The translations under genes and the position numbers were made by a program. Shown piece after piece: positions 1-15,200 of a stretch of DNA of 64,000 nucleotides. This stretch comes from Hyalella azteca. Lineage: Eukaryota > Arthropoda > Malacostraca > Amphipoda > Hyalellidae. The DNA lies in the NCBI RefSeq assembly GCF_000764305.2, contig NW_025943819.1, forward strand, positions 186,001 to 250,000, given 5' to 3'. The notes beneath the pieces are model-generated. The model ran no database searches. It was given only the letters and a program-made list of their open reading frames with translations, and had not been told where the DNA came from. Position 1 is the first letter of the stretch. Each line of letters begins with the position of its first letter.

Positions 1-3000
1 AACTCATTTTAAACTGGCTAGTATTAATTATATTATCAATTATCCTTTACATTCTTATTATTGGGAGCTGTGAATTATTTAAGCAATTGGCATCACAGTT
101 GTTTACGAAGGAAATATGAATCAATCTTATTGAAAGTAAAAAAAGTTGCAAATATGATATTGCTATAATCTCAACGTACAGAGTACAGAAACTTAAATAA
201 ATATTGCAACACTCAGGCTGAAAAGAAACAACCACAGTGGCGAAAGTAAACTCATAAAGCGCTCGGTGGTCGAATAATCAAGGCAAATTCCCGACGCATG
301 TCACTCACATATTCACCCTCTGCTCGCTCTTGTACTTCGATGACAAAAATGAATAAATAACAAGTAGAGAAAATAGACCTGAGATAACAGCGTTTGGTGT
401 TGGAAGCGTCAATTAAGGCAAGCTCCCGACGCTCGTCATCCAAGTGCCTGTATGTTAACGGCATACATATATAAGCTGGGTCATCCATCTGACCGCACAA
501 GTCTCGGATATCATGGCAGATGTCTTGAAAAACTGTCATTCTGCACTGACAGCATTGCGTCGGGGTGTGAGGAAATTTCTTCTGAAGATATTTTATTTCA
601 ACAATGCGTTTGGTTCCCATGAAATTCTCTCCTAGGATATCTTGTTCAAGAAGCCACGGGTTGTAAGGAAATTCTCACCTATAATATTTTATTCCAATAA
701 TGCTTTGGGTTGGAAAGATATTGTCTCTTAGGTCATTGTGACCGAGCAATCCGTCGATTTACAATTTAATCTTCCCACTGCCTTTTAACAAAGGCGAAAT
801 CAGGCATACAAGTTAAAGGCAATTGCATTCCAACATCTTGGTACTATGCGGGACTACACGGTCAACGGTGAAGGTTAGGTTGATTTTTAGGATGAACTTC
901 GTAAGCAGCAACTCGATTCTTATAAGAATACCAGAAAAACACGCAAATAGAATGTACCTAGCTGTATCCAAAAGGTGAACGATTGGGCACAATTTGAGTA
1001 GTGAATAAATGTGGCGCTGCGCACGAATTTTTGCGTTGCGACCTCTGACGTTTTGAAAATCTTGAATTTCTCGAAGAACATCATCAAGTGAGCCGACAGA
1101 ATTGCCCCATTGCAAAAAAATTAGAAACGCAAATCTGATCCAGGAGTTCTGCGTTTTTTACTTTCATATTATTTAAGGAGTATGACTTTATTTGGTGTAA
1201 GTAATTCACATAAGTAATGCTGGTGCAGAGCAAAGAAGAAGGAAATACTATCCTGAAATAAGCTTGGCCTGCGTCGCTTCGTAATTTTTGGTCCTGTTTG
1301 GCGACCGCGTTTTATCAATAGTTCCGATGTTGTCCTCAAAAAATTTTATTTTTGTATGAATATTTTCCGTAAAATAAAAGTAATATAAGTATATAATATG
1401 ATCCTCAATCAATATAAGTAATATATTGATCCTCAGTGCTGTGACCTCAATTCAATTGACGGGATCGTTGAGTTATTGGTTCATGACAGGATCTAGTAGT
1501 TTTTTCTTTTAGACTGGACTATGCCTAAAATATATATATATCTCTCCTGAATACTTGCATCGTCTTTCATATATCCTGTTTTCTCTACGTGCTCCTTGAT
1601 AACTTGAGCGCTGGATGCTCATATGAAGACGTCAATGCCGTCTCATCCTTAACAGATTCTCTGACAGCAAATTTGATGGCTCAGGTCGGAAACGTCTCTT
1701 GAACACTTATGTCTGTCTGTCAATTTAGACGCTTCATTTGCATGAAAAATGCTGCTCTTCTTCCTTGCTGTCAGCAGGACAACATATCACCTTCATGCTA
1801 GACTGCCTTATGTTAGTCATGCATAACTTTTTGGTCAACAAGAATTGAAAAGCATAGAAAACGTGAAGTAAATTTAGTGTACATACCGCGAAAACGTTGT
1901 GGAGAACCGCTCCATGTAATGTGATGCGCTGTGTAATCTGAGTCGCTGTAAAAACCTGATCTGACCTGATGTAATCGCTGTAAAAACCTGACTATATTTT
2001 TGTCTCCCGAAGGGAGAAAAAAAAATGTAGCCAAAGAAAGTCGAAGAAAATGTAATTTTCTTTTACTAGCAGCCGTGATTTGTCTTACGGATATGGAAGA
2101 CTCATCTCATGGATGCATGTATGAAGATGTATCCTTAGCTTCTGTATCCAATAACGATGAATTCAAAACACACTTCAAAAACATCATGTTTCATGGTTGA
2201 TTTTTAGTATTTGTATGTATTGCTCCTGTTCAATGCATTTGTCTTATCTACGTTTACAATTTTCATGCAGTTTAACTATTCAATTAAAGGGCACAGAGTT
2301 TAGATGGAGAACATTCCTAGAATAAAATTTTACTGTGCATCTAACTATTCGTTAGAATCGACATGAACTGGAAATTCATCAGAAAAAATGTGATAAAATT
2401 ATGAAACGAATATCGTTTATCCTTTAATGCATTCCTTAAATCTTTGCTTCTCTTAAAAATGCAGTTGAGATGATAAGTTCATTTCGGAGTTGGAATTCTT
2501 GAGAAAAATTTTTCTGCCTGAAGGGCATTTCTTGAATCAATATCGTTAATTATTTTTTAATCTCTTCAGAATGCACAATTTTACTAAGCTGTAATCGTAA
2601 AGCTGTAATCAAAGCTTAATGATAGGCTCGATTTTAAAAATTTAGAAATAAAATATACACAGGCATAATATGATCGTGAAGATAAATAACTTGTGTTAAC
2701 ACGTTGACTACGATTGCTTCATCTTGTACAATTATTTCATTTTTGTACTTTTTTTTAAGCAGGGTTGCCAGACGGTCATTTTTCCAGACAAATTCCGTGA
2801 TTTAGTTTTTCTCAATTGCGTTGGCCAGCTAAAATTTATGATAGGGGTACTTCCTAATTAAATTTTAAATACTGCAAAAAGAAAATAAATTGAATTTTTA
2901 TAGCGGAACCTACAAATAAACTAGTATATACATTAAATTATCGGCCTTTTTGGCCTTTTTTGTTCTTGGATTTGGCCGATTTTAGGCAACCTGAATTATG

Positions 3001-3088
3001 TAACACTACTTCCTGGAGAAATACATTTCGTGGTACGCATATGTACCAATACGTAGTCAACGTGTTAAGATAATGACGTGTCCCCGAG
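1..3088. other. brp intron, no supported gene
   Basis: AT-rich sequence upstream of the first visible brp exon. No Brp block (for example the KKERALRKEES segment expected just upstream) is visible, so this is probably the 3' part of a long intron. A diverged duplication of about 96 bp lies at 569-716. Minus-strand open frames at 252-620 and 813-1115 have no recognised family. Confidence 0.6.
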
Positions 3089-3249
3089 AACAGAAGCAGG
3101 CGATGCTGGTGCGGCAGCTGGAGGAGGAGCTGCGGCTGGCGAAGCACACGCGCCAGCCCAGCATGGAAGTGACCACCCAACTCGACGCCCTCGCCACTGA
3201 GAACGAACACCTCAGCAGGGAGGCTGCTATCCTCAGGGAGACCATCAAG
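3089..3249 (+). CDS. brp: brp exon, first in window: N-terminal coiled-coil block
   Basis: Encodes QKQAMLVRQLEEELRLAK through ENEHLSREAAILRETIK, a block very similar to the fly Brp segment after STEN. It ends phase 0 at K with donor GTACGC. The 5' edge is uncertain. I chose the AG at 3087-3088, which leaves two bases to complete a split codon and fits homology. An AG at 3068-3069 would also keep the frame. The ATG at 3073 is probably intronic, not a true start, because the family has well-conserved sequence N-terminal to this point. The last bases of this exon and its donor region recur twice in the following intron. Confidence 0.85.
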
Positions 3250-6200
3250 GTACGCAGTCTTAAATTATGTGGTGTTATTTATATAATTATTAGGTGGTGA
3301 CATTCTCAGGGAGACCATCTGAGGTGCACAGCTATAACTGTTGTGATATTATTTCAATAATTATTAGGTGGTGACATTCTCAGGGCATCATGGGCGCAGT
3401 CATAACTTTTGCTGCACTATTTTCTGCATTATTTACTGGACGTCGTGTACCATCGTCAGAGAGAATATAAAGTTATCCGGGACTAGCTTTTTGCTTATTA
3501 TTTTCATGATCATTTCTTGATTACATTCCTCAGCAAACCATTAAATCCACTCTGCGTAAAGATTCTTTCAAATACTACACATCAACATTTAATGGAGAAT
3601 TGGCAGATAAACTATCACTATATATATAGCACAAACACGAATTTAAAACGTTTCATTCGATTGAAAATGAAAATGGTAACAGTAAGAAGCAAGTAGTTGT
3701 CCTGCGTATTCGAAATTCATCATTTCTATCTCTGAAATGCCATCAATTAAAAATATTTCTTTGGAAACCATAAAGGTAATTCCTGATCGTTCTTATGTTC
3801 CTGCGTGTAGGAGTGTTTTAACTACTTGTTGACATTAATAAATGTTTCTCTTCTGTGAATTCCTATGAATGTGGCAAATGAATATTTACATTTAATTATT
3901 TAAATGAATACTAAATAATTACATTTAATAAATTTAAAATTATTATTAAAATTATTAAATTTAAATTAATTAATACGTTACATTACTAATAAATAATTAA
4001 TTTAATTTTTAACAATAAATATTTAAATAAGTATGGAAGCAGTAGTCTGATAATTTTTGCATCTGATGTTCAGGAGCTGGAGCTTCGCATTGACACGCAG
4101 AAGCAGACATTGGGGGCCCGAGACGAGAGCATCAAGAAGTTGCTCGAGATGCTGCAGCAGAAGGGAATAGGTTAGTTATTCACTAGTTAGGTGAGTCATC
4201 ATTCATTATTTAGGTGAGTCATCATTCACTAGTTAGGTGAGTCATCATTCACTAGTTAGGTGAGTCATCCTTCACTAGTTAGGTGAGTCATCATTCACTA
4301 GTTAGGTGAGTCATCATGCACTCTTTCACGACTCAACACCCATGTTCGTGCTTCTTAATGAATAATCTTGTATTTTTTCATTTATATGAAAAATTGAGGG
4401 GTGAGATTTATTTAACTCTCTAATAATGAGGAAAAGTCACGTTATTTTCAATCAAACCTTACTTAATGAAGAACTCTACTCTAAATATTCGAATATTTCT
4501 ATTCAGTGGATAAACATTCTTCACACATCACCGGCATCGTCACTCGCGGAAAATACATTCATGGTTACCCGAGCAAAAATGCTTAATGTCTCGAAAAACA
4601 TTTTCTTAGAAAACGCACGAAAGTAAAACAGAAGTAAAGTCCAAATCAAAACATAACGCTGATGCCATCACGAAAATAATTAATATTTGGGAATTGTACC
4701 AAGAGCTCTGGTCGTAAACTGTTGTTGTTGAGCTGGACTGTGAGAGAAAATTATGAGTAGCCGATATTAGCTATGCAAGCTACCAATTACAACTATAGAC
4801 CTATACAAATTTGCGACCAATTATACTATAAAGAAACCTCCCATTCCAACTATAGAGCTATAAAGATTTGCCACCATTAAAGCTACAGACCTTTTGTAGA
4901 AGATTTGCGACTAAAATACAGTCAGAAATTACACCTATGAAATGAGTCCAAATTTTGCGTTGGTGTAACAGTGAAATTGAGAACAATTTATAATAGCAAT
5001 AAATGTGTTTAAAAATATAGCACACACATAAATGTGTGTGCTGTTATAAATTGAACAACATATAATAGCAATAAATGTGGTCGTTTGCTAAAAATTTCAT
5101 CGGTGGAAAATTAGTGAGCGCCTAGTCACGATAGAAATGAATGTTCAGAGGGTGAAAGATGTCTACGGACTTAACTCTAAACATTTAAATTACTCATTAA
5201 CTCCCTGCATTCCGCATTAGAATGTTTTTTAGCCAATATTCCGCTCAAAAGCCATAACGGGATCATACATGTTCTTCTTTTATACTATTAAAATTTTTTG
5301 ATTAACGTAAACTATTCACTTCTCAAGTTCACTACCCGAAAATTTCTGTTTCAAAGTTGAAATTTTTGTTGATCTGAACCCCGCAGACTCGCGAGCGTCA
5401 GTGCCGTATTTGAGATCTCCAATAGGTAAAAACTATGCCTCTCAGCCTCATCATTCCCCTCATCCCTCTCATCCCTCATCATTCCCCTCATCCCTCTCAG
5501 GCCCTCATCCCCCTCATCCCACTCATCCCTCTCATCCCTCATCCCCATCATCCCTCTCATCCCATTTTCCTCTTATTTCAATCTCAGACGACGGGGCTTG
5601 TAAAATTGTAGCTTTGTTTCCTTGGTGTTCCGAAAATCTAAGATTTTTTTAAACTTCTTAAAAGTTATAATTAAAGTTAATCAAAAATTTTTATTTTGCT
5701 ATTATTGGATATTTGCTTCGGAACTTTTATCAATTATTGATATTGAGTAACAGGTGATTATTCGTTCTTTAATCTAAATTTTATTCATGATAAGACTAAA
5801 TCAAACGAGTGCAATCTATACACGATAATAATTCAATCCTTGAATTATTAAATCTTGAAATAAAGCAAGGCGCGACAAAAGAATATCATTAATTCATACT
5901 GAACCCCATCACTTAGAAACATCAATGGGTCATGTTGTCCAAATATCTGATACACTTTCTGCTCAAACACTGCATGATGTCTTCCTATGCCAAGCAAAAC
6001 TAGGTACGGCTGATCCACACAAGACAAAATTTTATCGAAGTTATGATAAAATCCCACTTATCTCACTGAGTGAGACCAATGACCACAAACATAAGGTGTA
6101 AGCTGTCGATGTGCGAGCCGAGTTGGACGTGTAAAGGTTTAATTTAACAACCTGTTGATCTTCCATTATAATGTAAATTTGTAACAAAATTTTCCTATTT

Positions 6201-9200
6201 TCTAACAACGTTGGTGTAAGTTTCATATTGTTTCACTAAAACGAAGCATGGGCCTAAACCTCTAAATTTTCCACTACAACTTATAAAAGCTGTGAGCTTC
6301 AAGATCTACCACAAGAACTTTGCTGTGTTCAAATTTTCAAGCTGCTCTACTAAAAATTTGCGAGGGTCATAGCTTAAAAAATTTTCCCGTAGAACGTAAA
6401 ATTAGTCGTGAATTTAAGTTTTTTGTTATATGTTGGGGTAAAAAATACGTGAAGTGGGTTAACTGTATTACTTACATCTGTGTGAGTTATTGCATCCATT
6501 GCAATAACTCGTAGAACGCCATCAGAACAAAATATCGTAAACGTTTGGATAAGAAAATTATTGATTAAATATGAAAACATTTTTTCTTAGTTTTAGTTCG
6601 TCTTTTCGATATTTCGGTATTCCGTGATAGGAATTTTGACACGTGTTTCAAAAGGTATCCAATAAATCTATTCCCCTAACTCTAGCTAAAATTTTTGGTT
6701 CCAGGCCTGAGGAGAATAAAACTTTGGAATGTTTCTAATCTTGATCACTCACTAATTTTTACTATAATTTCAAATATTTTTATACAATATTCACATGTAT
6801 CGAACCTCACCGTGATGATGATATTTTCTTCTTTGAAAGAAGATTAGAGAAATGGAAGAAAAATAATAAACTAAACATCAGCATCTCATGGCTCCTGAAT
6901 TCTCATGATAGCTTTCACTTGACATTGAACGAACTTAAGCAGCTGAGCTTGTTTTCTTTTCAAACTGCAATTTCCAGTTGCTTGGTTATTTTTCATGTTA
7001 ATTCCAGGAAAATTAAATAATGTTAAGCTTGCAGCCTAATGTTTGCCCCCATAACTTATCTTAATTCATAATAGTTTGTAACGTTGCAATAATGAACCTT
7101 AAGGGTGCAATGAACTCTCCAACATCCGCAAAATGATTTAAACGTGCCAACCTCACGTTAACCTACTTAAATAATCCAGCTTAATTGCAAGTCTATACTT
7201 TTGACATATTTTCTAGAGTTATTAATTTCCTTCTACCACTAACCACAAAATTTAATCTAATATGAATTATTTTCGCTAACCTTAAATGTATCGCTACAGG
7301 CAAAGAAGAAGAGCGAGCAATGACACATCAGATGCAGACTGTGTTCCAGAAGCAGGTGCTGCTCCGACACCTTTCCTATTTCCGTATAAGTTATTCTATT
7401 CTTAATGCTGCATTAACGTTTCACGGTTGTCATTCTTAGCTCTTATATCTATTAGCCCTTCACTTCTCATGCTAATTAATTTGTCTCTCTATTGTTTTGC
7501 TGTTAATTTTTCAACAAATTTGATTGCCAATTCAGGGACCTCGTCCACGAAATGTCCCATGACCAAATACAACTTATAAGTATGGGGCAGTGAAGGGTTA
7601 AGTTCGCAAACTTATTATTGGACTTTCCATCGCTCTTTAATCTGTCTTTTAGTTTGTTCTGAATTATTTTCGTTTGTATTTATAAAATTTGTGCGTATGC
7701 TGGTTTGTCTTCATGGTATGAATTGCTCGGTGATTGATCAGTGAATGCAGCCTTGCTCTCAAAATTATTCATGTTAATCGGACTTGACGCAAACATTTGC
7801 CTACGAGGCTCGTTTCTTTCTAGATTGTACGCTGCTTTGCCTTCTTAGCGCAACATATGCGGCCTCTACACGCCATAAATTGTTGGCTTACCTTCAGTCT
7901 TGAGAAGCTTTTTCATAGCCGTGTCTTCGAAGTCGAGTCTCAAAGATTTGAGTTTTTTCAATTATTTATTACCGATGTTAGATTTCTAACATTATTTATT
8001 AACGGAATTGATTAACGCAGAAGGAAAAGTAAGTAAAATGGCACTGGAAAATCATGAAATTTCCCGCAAAAACGTTCGTTTCTAAAAGCAACGGAGCCAA
8101 ATTCTGGAATAATTGATCGATTTTCACGTTTAAACATCGACATCAGGAAGTTTTAATTGGACTTTATTCATAAATTTTTAGTTACTAGAAACGACGTGAC
8201 CTTTCCCATTTTGCTGCTTATCCCTCTGTTTCCTTTTATCATCATTTGACCAATATGATACATCATCTCCCGACTTTTGGTTTTCCGTTTTCTGATATGA
8301 TTTAGATCATTTTAGTTTTATTAGGATCCTGTTTTCCTTAGTAAGGGCATATAATCCTAATTTAATTCCTACCGCAATCCTAAACATGCCTCTTGTATGC
8401 TATTCTAAATACTCATACTTTCAGCTTAGTCAAGATCTTTCGTTCTTCATTTAGATGCGTTTTTATTTAAATTTTAATCGCTCTATGTTAAACAAACTTA
8501 ATTCAGTCATGTCCAACTTATTGCTAGATTTTGCAATGAATTGATTCAACTTCTCCTCAGTTGTTGTTATGCACGGAAAATGTCCGGCTTTTATCCCAGT
8601 TTAATATCATCAACAGCTAACAATTATCGCTTAATTGCATTAACTACGATTGATAAGATCTTTCAAGTCTTTTATTTTTAGCACACAGCGTTAAATTCGA
8701 GAGCACAGTTTCGAGTAAATTGTATGTAAGAGCACTTTTGTAGATGCATTTTTCATGATCGGCAATTTGGTGAACGATGACTCTCTCAGCTACAGCCACC
8801 TGCTTGCTTTATAACGAGAATAAACTATACAAGTCTCTGTATTGTCCTTCTTTCATGTCAATATCAAATTATATTAGTCACCCGAGTTTTTATCTATGAA
8901 GAGTGTCAACAATTTTAGAATTGATGTGTTTTTGCTAAGTTCATTCATTGTTTTTTTTTAAATCCTACCTCTCCGATGTTTGGTTTGATTTCTCCAATAG
9001 AACAAAAAAATTTCCAAGTACCTTGTACTCTACTCAATACATTTTTTTAGCTTCTCGAAAAATGATGTGCCGGGTCACTACACGTTGGAGAATGACCATT
9101 TCCATAACTCTCTATATTGACTTTTTACTATTTTCTTGTGTGTTGCATGCTGGCTGTTGGTTGAGCAATAGCATGGCATGTTTTAGACGTGTACTCACCA

Positions 9201-12200
9201 TAATTACCTCTCAGTCCTCATTAAAATTATCTCTAAGTTCTCATTATCATTGCCTCTCACTTTAAACCTCATGGTTGGTTTAGCTATAGCATAGCATGTT
9301 TTAGAAGTGTACTCACTATAATTACCTTTCAGTCTAAACTTCATGGTTCATGCTTCGCTTCAATTTAACGCGTTCCAGATTTTTCCCGAGCAGTTCGTGT
9401 AAAATTCGCTATTTATAAAATCGCAAATATCATATTATTGAAATTAACCATCTACAATACGAATAAATTTTAACAAATTTCTAGCATGACAAAAATCGGG
9501 ACAGCATTTTCTTTCTCTCTCATATCATGGATTATTTGTAACTTTCTGGTTATTAAAATAACAAATCAAACTACTAATGAGATGAATTTCTTGAAAAGAG
9601 TTTGCGTTACATATAAATAATTTTATGATAGATAAATAATAATTTTGTTGATAGATAAATAGTTTTATTTATCGGAATTATAAACCAGTATTACCATCAC
9701 CAAGTTAATGTAATGAAATCTGAATTCCTTTAGGTTGCTTCCCATACGCATGACAACCGTTCGACCGGCTCAATAAACATTCGGTGTTTGAAAGCAGCTG
9801 CGTGAGTGCGGTTTATAGGCTTGTTCCGTTGTAAATGAATATACCAATAATATACCGAAAATAATTCGGTTGTTTTCAACTCCCTGAATAGATTTTTGCA
9901 ATTATAATTTCAAATATTCTCACGGTTTTTGTCTCAATTTTTTTGTTGGTCGTTGTGGCAAATTAAATCCCCTTCCTCAAACCCGATGTCTTTATCCCTC
10001 CTCCCCATCTCGCTCACTAAACCCTCTTTAAACCAAGCTTATCTCAATCCTGACGTACTTGACGTATTAATTAAGTTAGTGAGGTTGAAGATTCTGAAGG
10101 TTTTCGTAGCGTACCGCACGTTTGACTGATTTGACTTTTCATTTTACTAAAAAACGTTCCATCTGCAACATTACAAGACTTTTGATGATTAATGCTCCAA
10201 TAGATTCATTTCCACCTACAACGCCCATTTGGATGATGGCCTAAAATCTAACAGACGGGACTGGTTCATTTTCGATTGTTCGCTCAAATTGCTTGCACCG
10301 ATCGCCGTTTGTTCTCAGCAGTCGAGGAAAAGCGTTGCTCAGACTTGAGACAGACAGCGCTGCAGGTGCATCACGATGATGCAGCTTTGGGTTCTGACCA
10401 TTGCAGTTTTTAAAATTCCGGCTTATTCTTTTTTTTTTTTGCAAAGGCTGCGTCAGAATTCAATCGGGGTTGCCGATTTTCAGACGGGAAAATTATTAAG
10501 CTTCCTAACGTTTTTGTTACGAAGACGATTTACGATTTAAAGGTATACAGAATTATCATTGATGGAAATAATTGTTTTATGAAATTTTGTTACGAAGGCA
10601 GCGCGATAATATTTAGTGATCGTTTCTGTTACCAAGGCTGTGTGAAATATTCAGGCGTATACTGAATTCTCCTTGAAGAAATTCTTTTCAGTTTCCTAAC
10701 GTTTTTTGTTACGAAGGCAGCGCGATAATATTTGGTGATCGTTTCTGTTACCAAGGCTGTGTGAAATATTCAGGCGTATACTGAATTCTCCTTGAAGAAA
10801 TTCTTTTCAGTTTCCTAACGTTTTTGTTAAGAAGGCAGCGTGAGAATATTTGGTTGTGTGCGTAGCTTCGAGCGGAGTTGGTGGAGCAGGACGGTGGTTG
10901 GGCTGGCAACAAGTCACGCTTCCTCTAACCTATAACAACCACCACATGAACAATGGATTGGTCGATGCGCTCATAGCAAGAGTAATTATCAACAGTTTTC
11001 ACAATTAAAATTCTATCACTACTACGTTACTCGTATACGTGTACGCACTGTAGTGTCAAATGTCTTCTTCATCGATAAACTTTCCAGTCATTGTCATTCA
11101 TCATTCTGGGCTTTCATTACCTTGCCGTGATCAAACACTCTATAGTCTTATTTGTATATTTCAAACTAAATTTCAATAATAATAATATCTTATCGGTCTT
11201 GATGGCTCACTACTTGCTTATTTAATGAATCCGCCGCTTGCAAGCTTAACATTCTTTACCCATCATGACAGTTCATTTTTCTTTGTTTTCAGGAATCAAT
11301 TCGTTAGTATTTGTACTTAAAAAGGATAGCGTCGTTTTATTCTCTCGTTAACGTTCTGCAAAACTTGTTGCTGCTCATCCACTGTGAATGTGACGCTCTT
11401 TTTGTCAGTCTCTGATTCTGTTCATTTCTCTTACCTAATTCTTTTCGCTATTTTCTCTAACTCGGCCGAATTAAATTTTGATAATTTATGACTTGTGAAC
11501 GCGTTTCAAGCTAATCACCTGCATTCTTTCTTAATCAACTCTTTCCATTTTCCAGTTCTGGATTTCTTTGATGCTCAATCTTTAGTTTGAATATATATTG
11601 CGATTAATTTTACTGGCTAATCTTTCCTCTTTTGAAGTGATCCTGGAAGCTTGCTGTGTCACGCTCTCTTTATAATAGAAATGCTTATGATTTGGCAAGT
11701 TTTAGATTTGTGCCTACGTTTGTAGCTTTAAGGCTTTGTTAAGAACAACTGAAGCGGTCGTGTCATCCTTATATGAAGATGTAAGTCGTATAGAGTGAGA
11801 GTGAGGGGGGAGAGAGAGAGGACATCTGCTGCGACAACGCTGCTGCTTTACAAGCTACTACAATATCTCGTATTTGTGATGTTTAGTTTCGCTCGGGTAT
11901 TGTTTTTACAAGCGTGCCCTCCTCCTACCCCTCCTCCCTGGTTCTACAACAGCCACCATACAGACGCTCATCACTCCTGCATGTTTTAGGTGAAAAGTCG
12001 TCTGCCGCTGACGAAACTATCGCGCAAGAGCTCGAGCAGACCCGAGCAAGGCTTCTCGAATGTCAGAAAGAGAACGACAAACTTCGGGACGCACTTCAGA
12101 ACTCGAATAATGCTGACACCTTGAGCTCGCACCAGGTGAGCTCAGCGATAACACTGCAAATGAGATCTCCACATCGGGTCCCTTTCTTCAGGATCATCCA

Positions 12201-15200
12201 AGAAGGAGCTTCGATCTTACATGGTTCTCAAGCATACTCCACTCAAACGTCTTGCATCTAAATTGAAAAAAAATTGCCTGCGGATGGCAAATTGATTTTT
12301 GCTCCTCAGGACACCTGAAGAAATGGCATCCGAAGCGGCGAGAGACAACGTTCTCTCTTTACACCTCATTCAGCGTCATTCATCATGTGTTTTTCTGCTT
12401 AGATTCTGAACAAAAGATATAATAATACCGTTCTGTTTGAAGATTTTTATAAACTATCAAGATAAAACTGCCTATTACCAAGCAGGCAGTTTTTATTATA
12501 CAGTTTGTCCGATATACCGAGGATCATTCAAGGCGCAACGTTCAATTTCTGGCCCTCGCAGGACTGCTGTTCTATATTGTAACATTTTTCCTAGCATTTT
12601 AATCTTTAAACTTTTGATTTCTTTTATTTTTATTTAGTGAAACCATCACCAAGATTTCTGTATGACACGGTCAATTTTTTATTAAAAAACTTGGACTTGA
12701 AAATTAGTAAATTCCTCACTGGACGCCACTGATCAGATTTAGAGACGAGGTTTCACCAGGCTTGAGTGATGTGATGTCTCGCAGGGGCGCAATAGCCAGG
12801 GAGGAGGATGGGGGAGCAAGTCTCAAAACTCACTTAATAAAGATTCGCGCGTGACACAACTCGAGCAAGAAGTAACTATGCTTGAAGAAGAATTGGTGAG
12901 AGTGCGAGAAGTGGCAAGCATTCAGCAGCAGATGTCCTCAAACAATAGGTGGGGCAACCGCACCACTCCTCCCCCCTCCACGGACGACTCGAGGCTACTC
13001 ATGGCCATGCAGGACCGTGAGAGGAAAACTAAGAGCCAAGTAAGTCCTTGCCATGGGCAGTATCTCTGGCAGACCCAAGTGCCATGAGTACTACCTCTGA
13101 CAGACCTAAGTGCCATGGGCAGTATCTTTGACAGACCCAATGACATGGACAGGATCTCTGACAGACCCAAGTCGTCTCATGCAGGGACTAACTCCTAAAG
13201 AAACGTTGTACGAATTCCTTGTTGTTCAAAAGTACGCATTAATCATTAGCTAGTGATAGATTCGCCGCTCACTGGTAAAGGCAGAGAGCGCTAATTGTGA
13301 CAAATTGATGGAAGTGTGAGATCTCAATCTGTTGAAAAGGTGAGTTGAAAAGGTAATGCGATATGTGGAAGTCTTCATAGTATTTGTACCTATTCTTCCG
13401 ACGAACAAAATTTAAAAAATGTGGCATCATTTTTGTGTCCATCTTCATAATACTGCAGGTTAGCTATCGCCTTGGAGTCCATCTTCATAATACTGCAGGT
13501 TAGCTATCGCCCTGGTGTCCATCGTCATAATACTGCAGGTTAGCTATCGCCCTGGTGTCCATCTTCATAATACTGCAGGTTAGCTATCGCCCTGGTGTCC
13601 ATCTTCATAATACTGCAGGTTAGCTATCGCCTGTAAAAGCATCCCTCGTATCCAGTAAGAGGAGCCAGCGTCTTCATCAAGGGAAGTTGTTCAGAAGTTT
13701 GGACTCTTGCATGCACATGGAACATGAATATCTTGTGATTAGCTTTACTGCGTTGAAGCATGCTTAATTCTTTTCTAAATTTACTGCATTTTGTGTGAAA
13801 TTCCACCTTATGGTAGAAAATATTTGGTTATGCGAGACTGTGTACTTTTTCTCCTTACTTTCTGCATTTCTCTTCGAAATTTGAATGCTGAAAATAAGTT
13901 GGTTAAAGTTATTTTCCTTAAGTAATTTAGTGCCCAGAAATAAGTTAATGGTATTTAAAGCTAATTTATGTACATTTCATTACTGTTCAGACAGAAAACG
14001 CATGTCATGATAAACAGCATATATTTTAATTTAGGTGATTAGTAGGTTTGCATAATAAGATATTACATGACAAATTATTACTTGTTTTTGGAGCTAGTCT
14101 GCTCCATAAATATGCAAAAATTCTTTTATAATTAAAAGCAGTTAACCCAGAGACAATTCATTTGTACTGATATTCAAATCTTCCTCATCTGAGAGCAGGA
14201 CTCTTGAATTGCTTACTAAAAGTCATGTGGTTTTGGCTTCTTTTTGAAGCTTTCGTCTCTAATTTGCTGGAGTTGAAACAAGTTCTGCAGTAAAAGAAGT
14301 CATCTTCTTTAACAACGTTCCAAGGTTATATAAAGCGACAGAATCGTCGCAGTCAACAAGTTATACCTGTTGCTTCTTCTAATATTAAAGCTCCTTTGCT
14401 TTACTTTGAAGTCGAAGAATGTAAAACTGTTTGCGGATGATTTTTTTTAACTTTGGGTAAATTTTAATTTACGCACATAGGAGTTGAGTGGAACTTCTTC
14501 ATTGTCTAAAGTATTGATGAACACAAAAATATGGAGACATTTTATTATGAAAAAAGTATTAATGACTGCAATGCACGAAATTTGATTGAGCTGGAGAAAA
14601 ATATGTAAATTACAAATATTGGTGAAGCTTAAAATTTGGATGCCACTTAATTGACTATTATACTGATAATCGTTCCCTAACCTTTGGTCTTAGTCATCAG
14701 GCTACATAGTTACATTAGAATTAATTGTTGCCAAAACATAGTTAAATATTGAAGCCAATTCCGTTATTCCATAACAAGAGAATAACTGCAATGATCACAC
14801 GCAGCTCGAGGAGTCGCGCATGGAGATCCAGAAACGTGATCAGGAAATCCTGGCGATGTCCGCGAAGATGAAGACGTTGGAGGAGCAGCACCAGGACTAC
14901 CAGCGCCACATTATGGTCCTGAAGGAGAGCCTTACGGCCAAGGAGGAACACTACGGCATGCTGCAGGCTGACGTGAGTGCTGTGGGTACCGCTGACTTGT
15001 TTTGTTGTTGTGATTGTGGCTTGTTCGTTTGTAAGATTTGGTATAAAAGTAACTAGCAAATAATATTTAAAGTATGATATGACATGCTGCGGGCTGACGT
15101 GAGTGCTTTAGGTACCGCTGACTTTTTAGCGCATTTTCTCAATAATGGAAAAAAGGCGCTATTGTGCTCGTCATGTCCGTCAGTCCGTCTGTCTGTCTGT

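Noticed and set aside
3073..3075. ATG as start of a short protein at the first brp exon
   Set aside because: The conserved Brp/ERC sequence continues N-terminal to this point in known homologues, and an AG acceptor lies at 3087-3088. The ATG is probably intronic.
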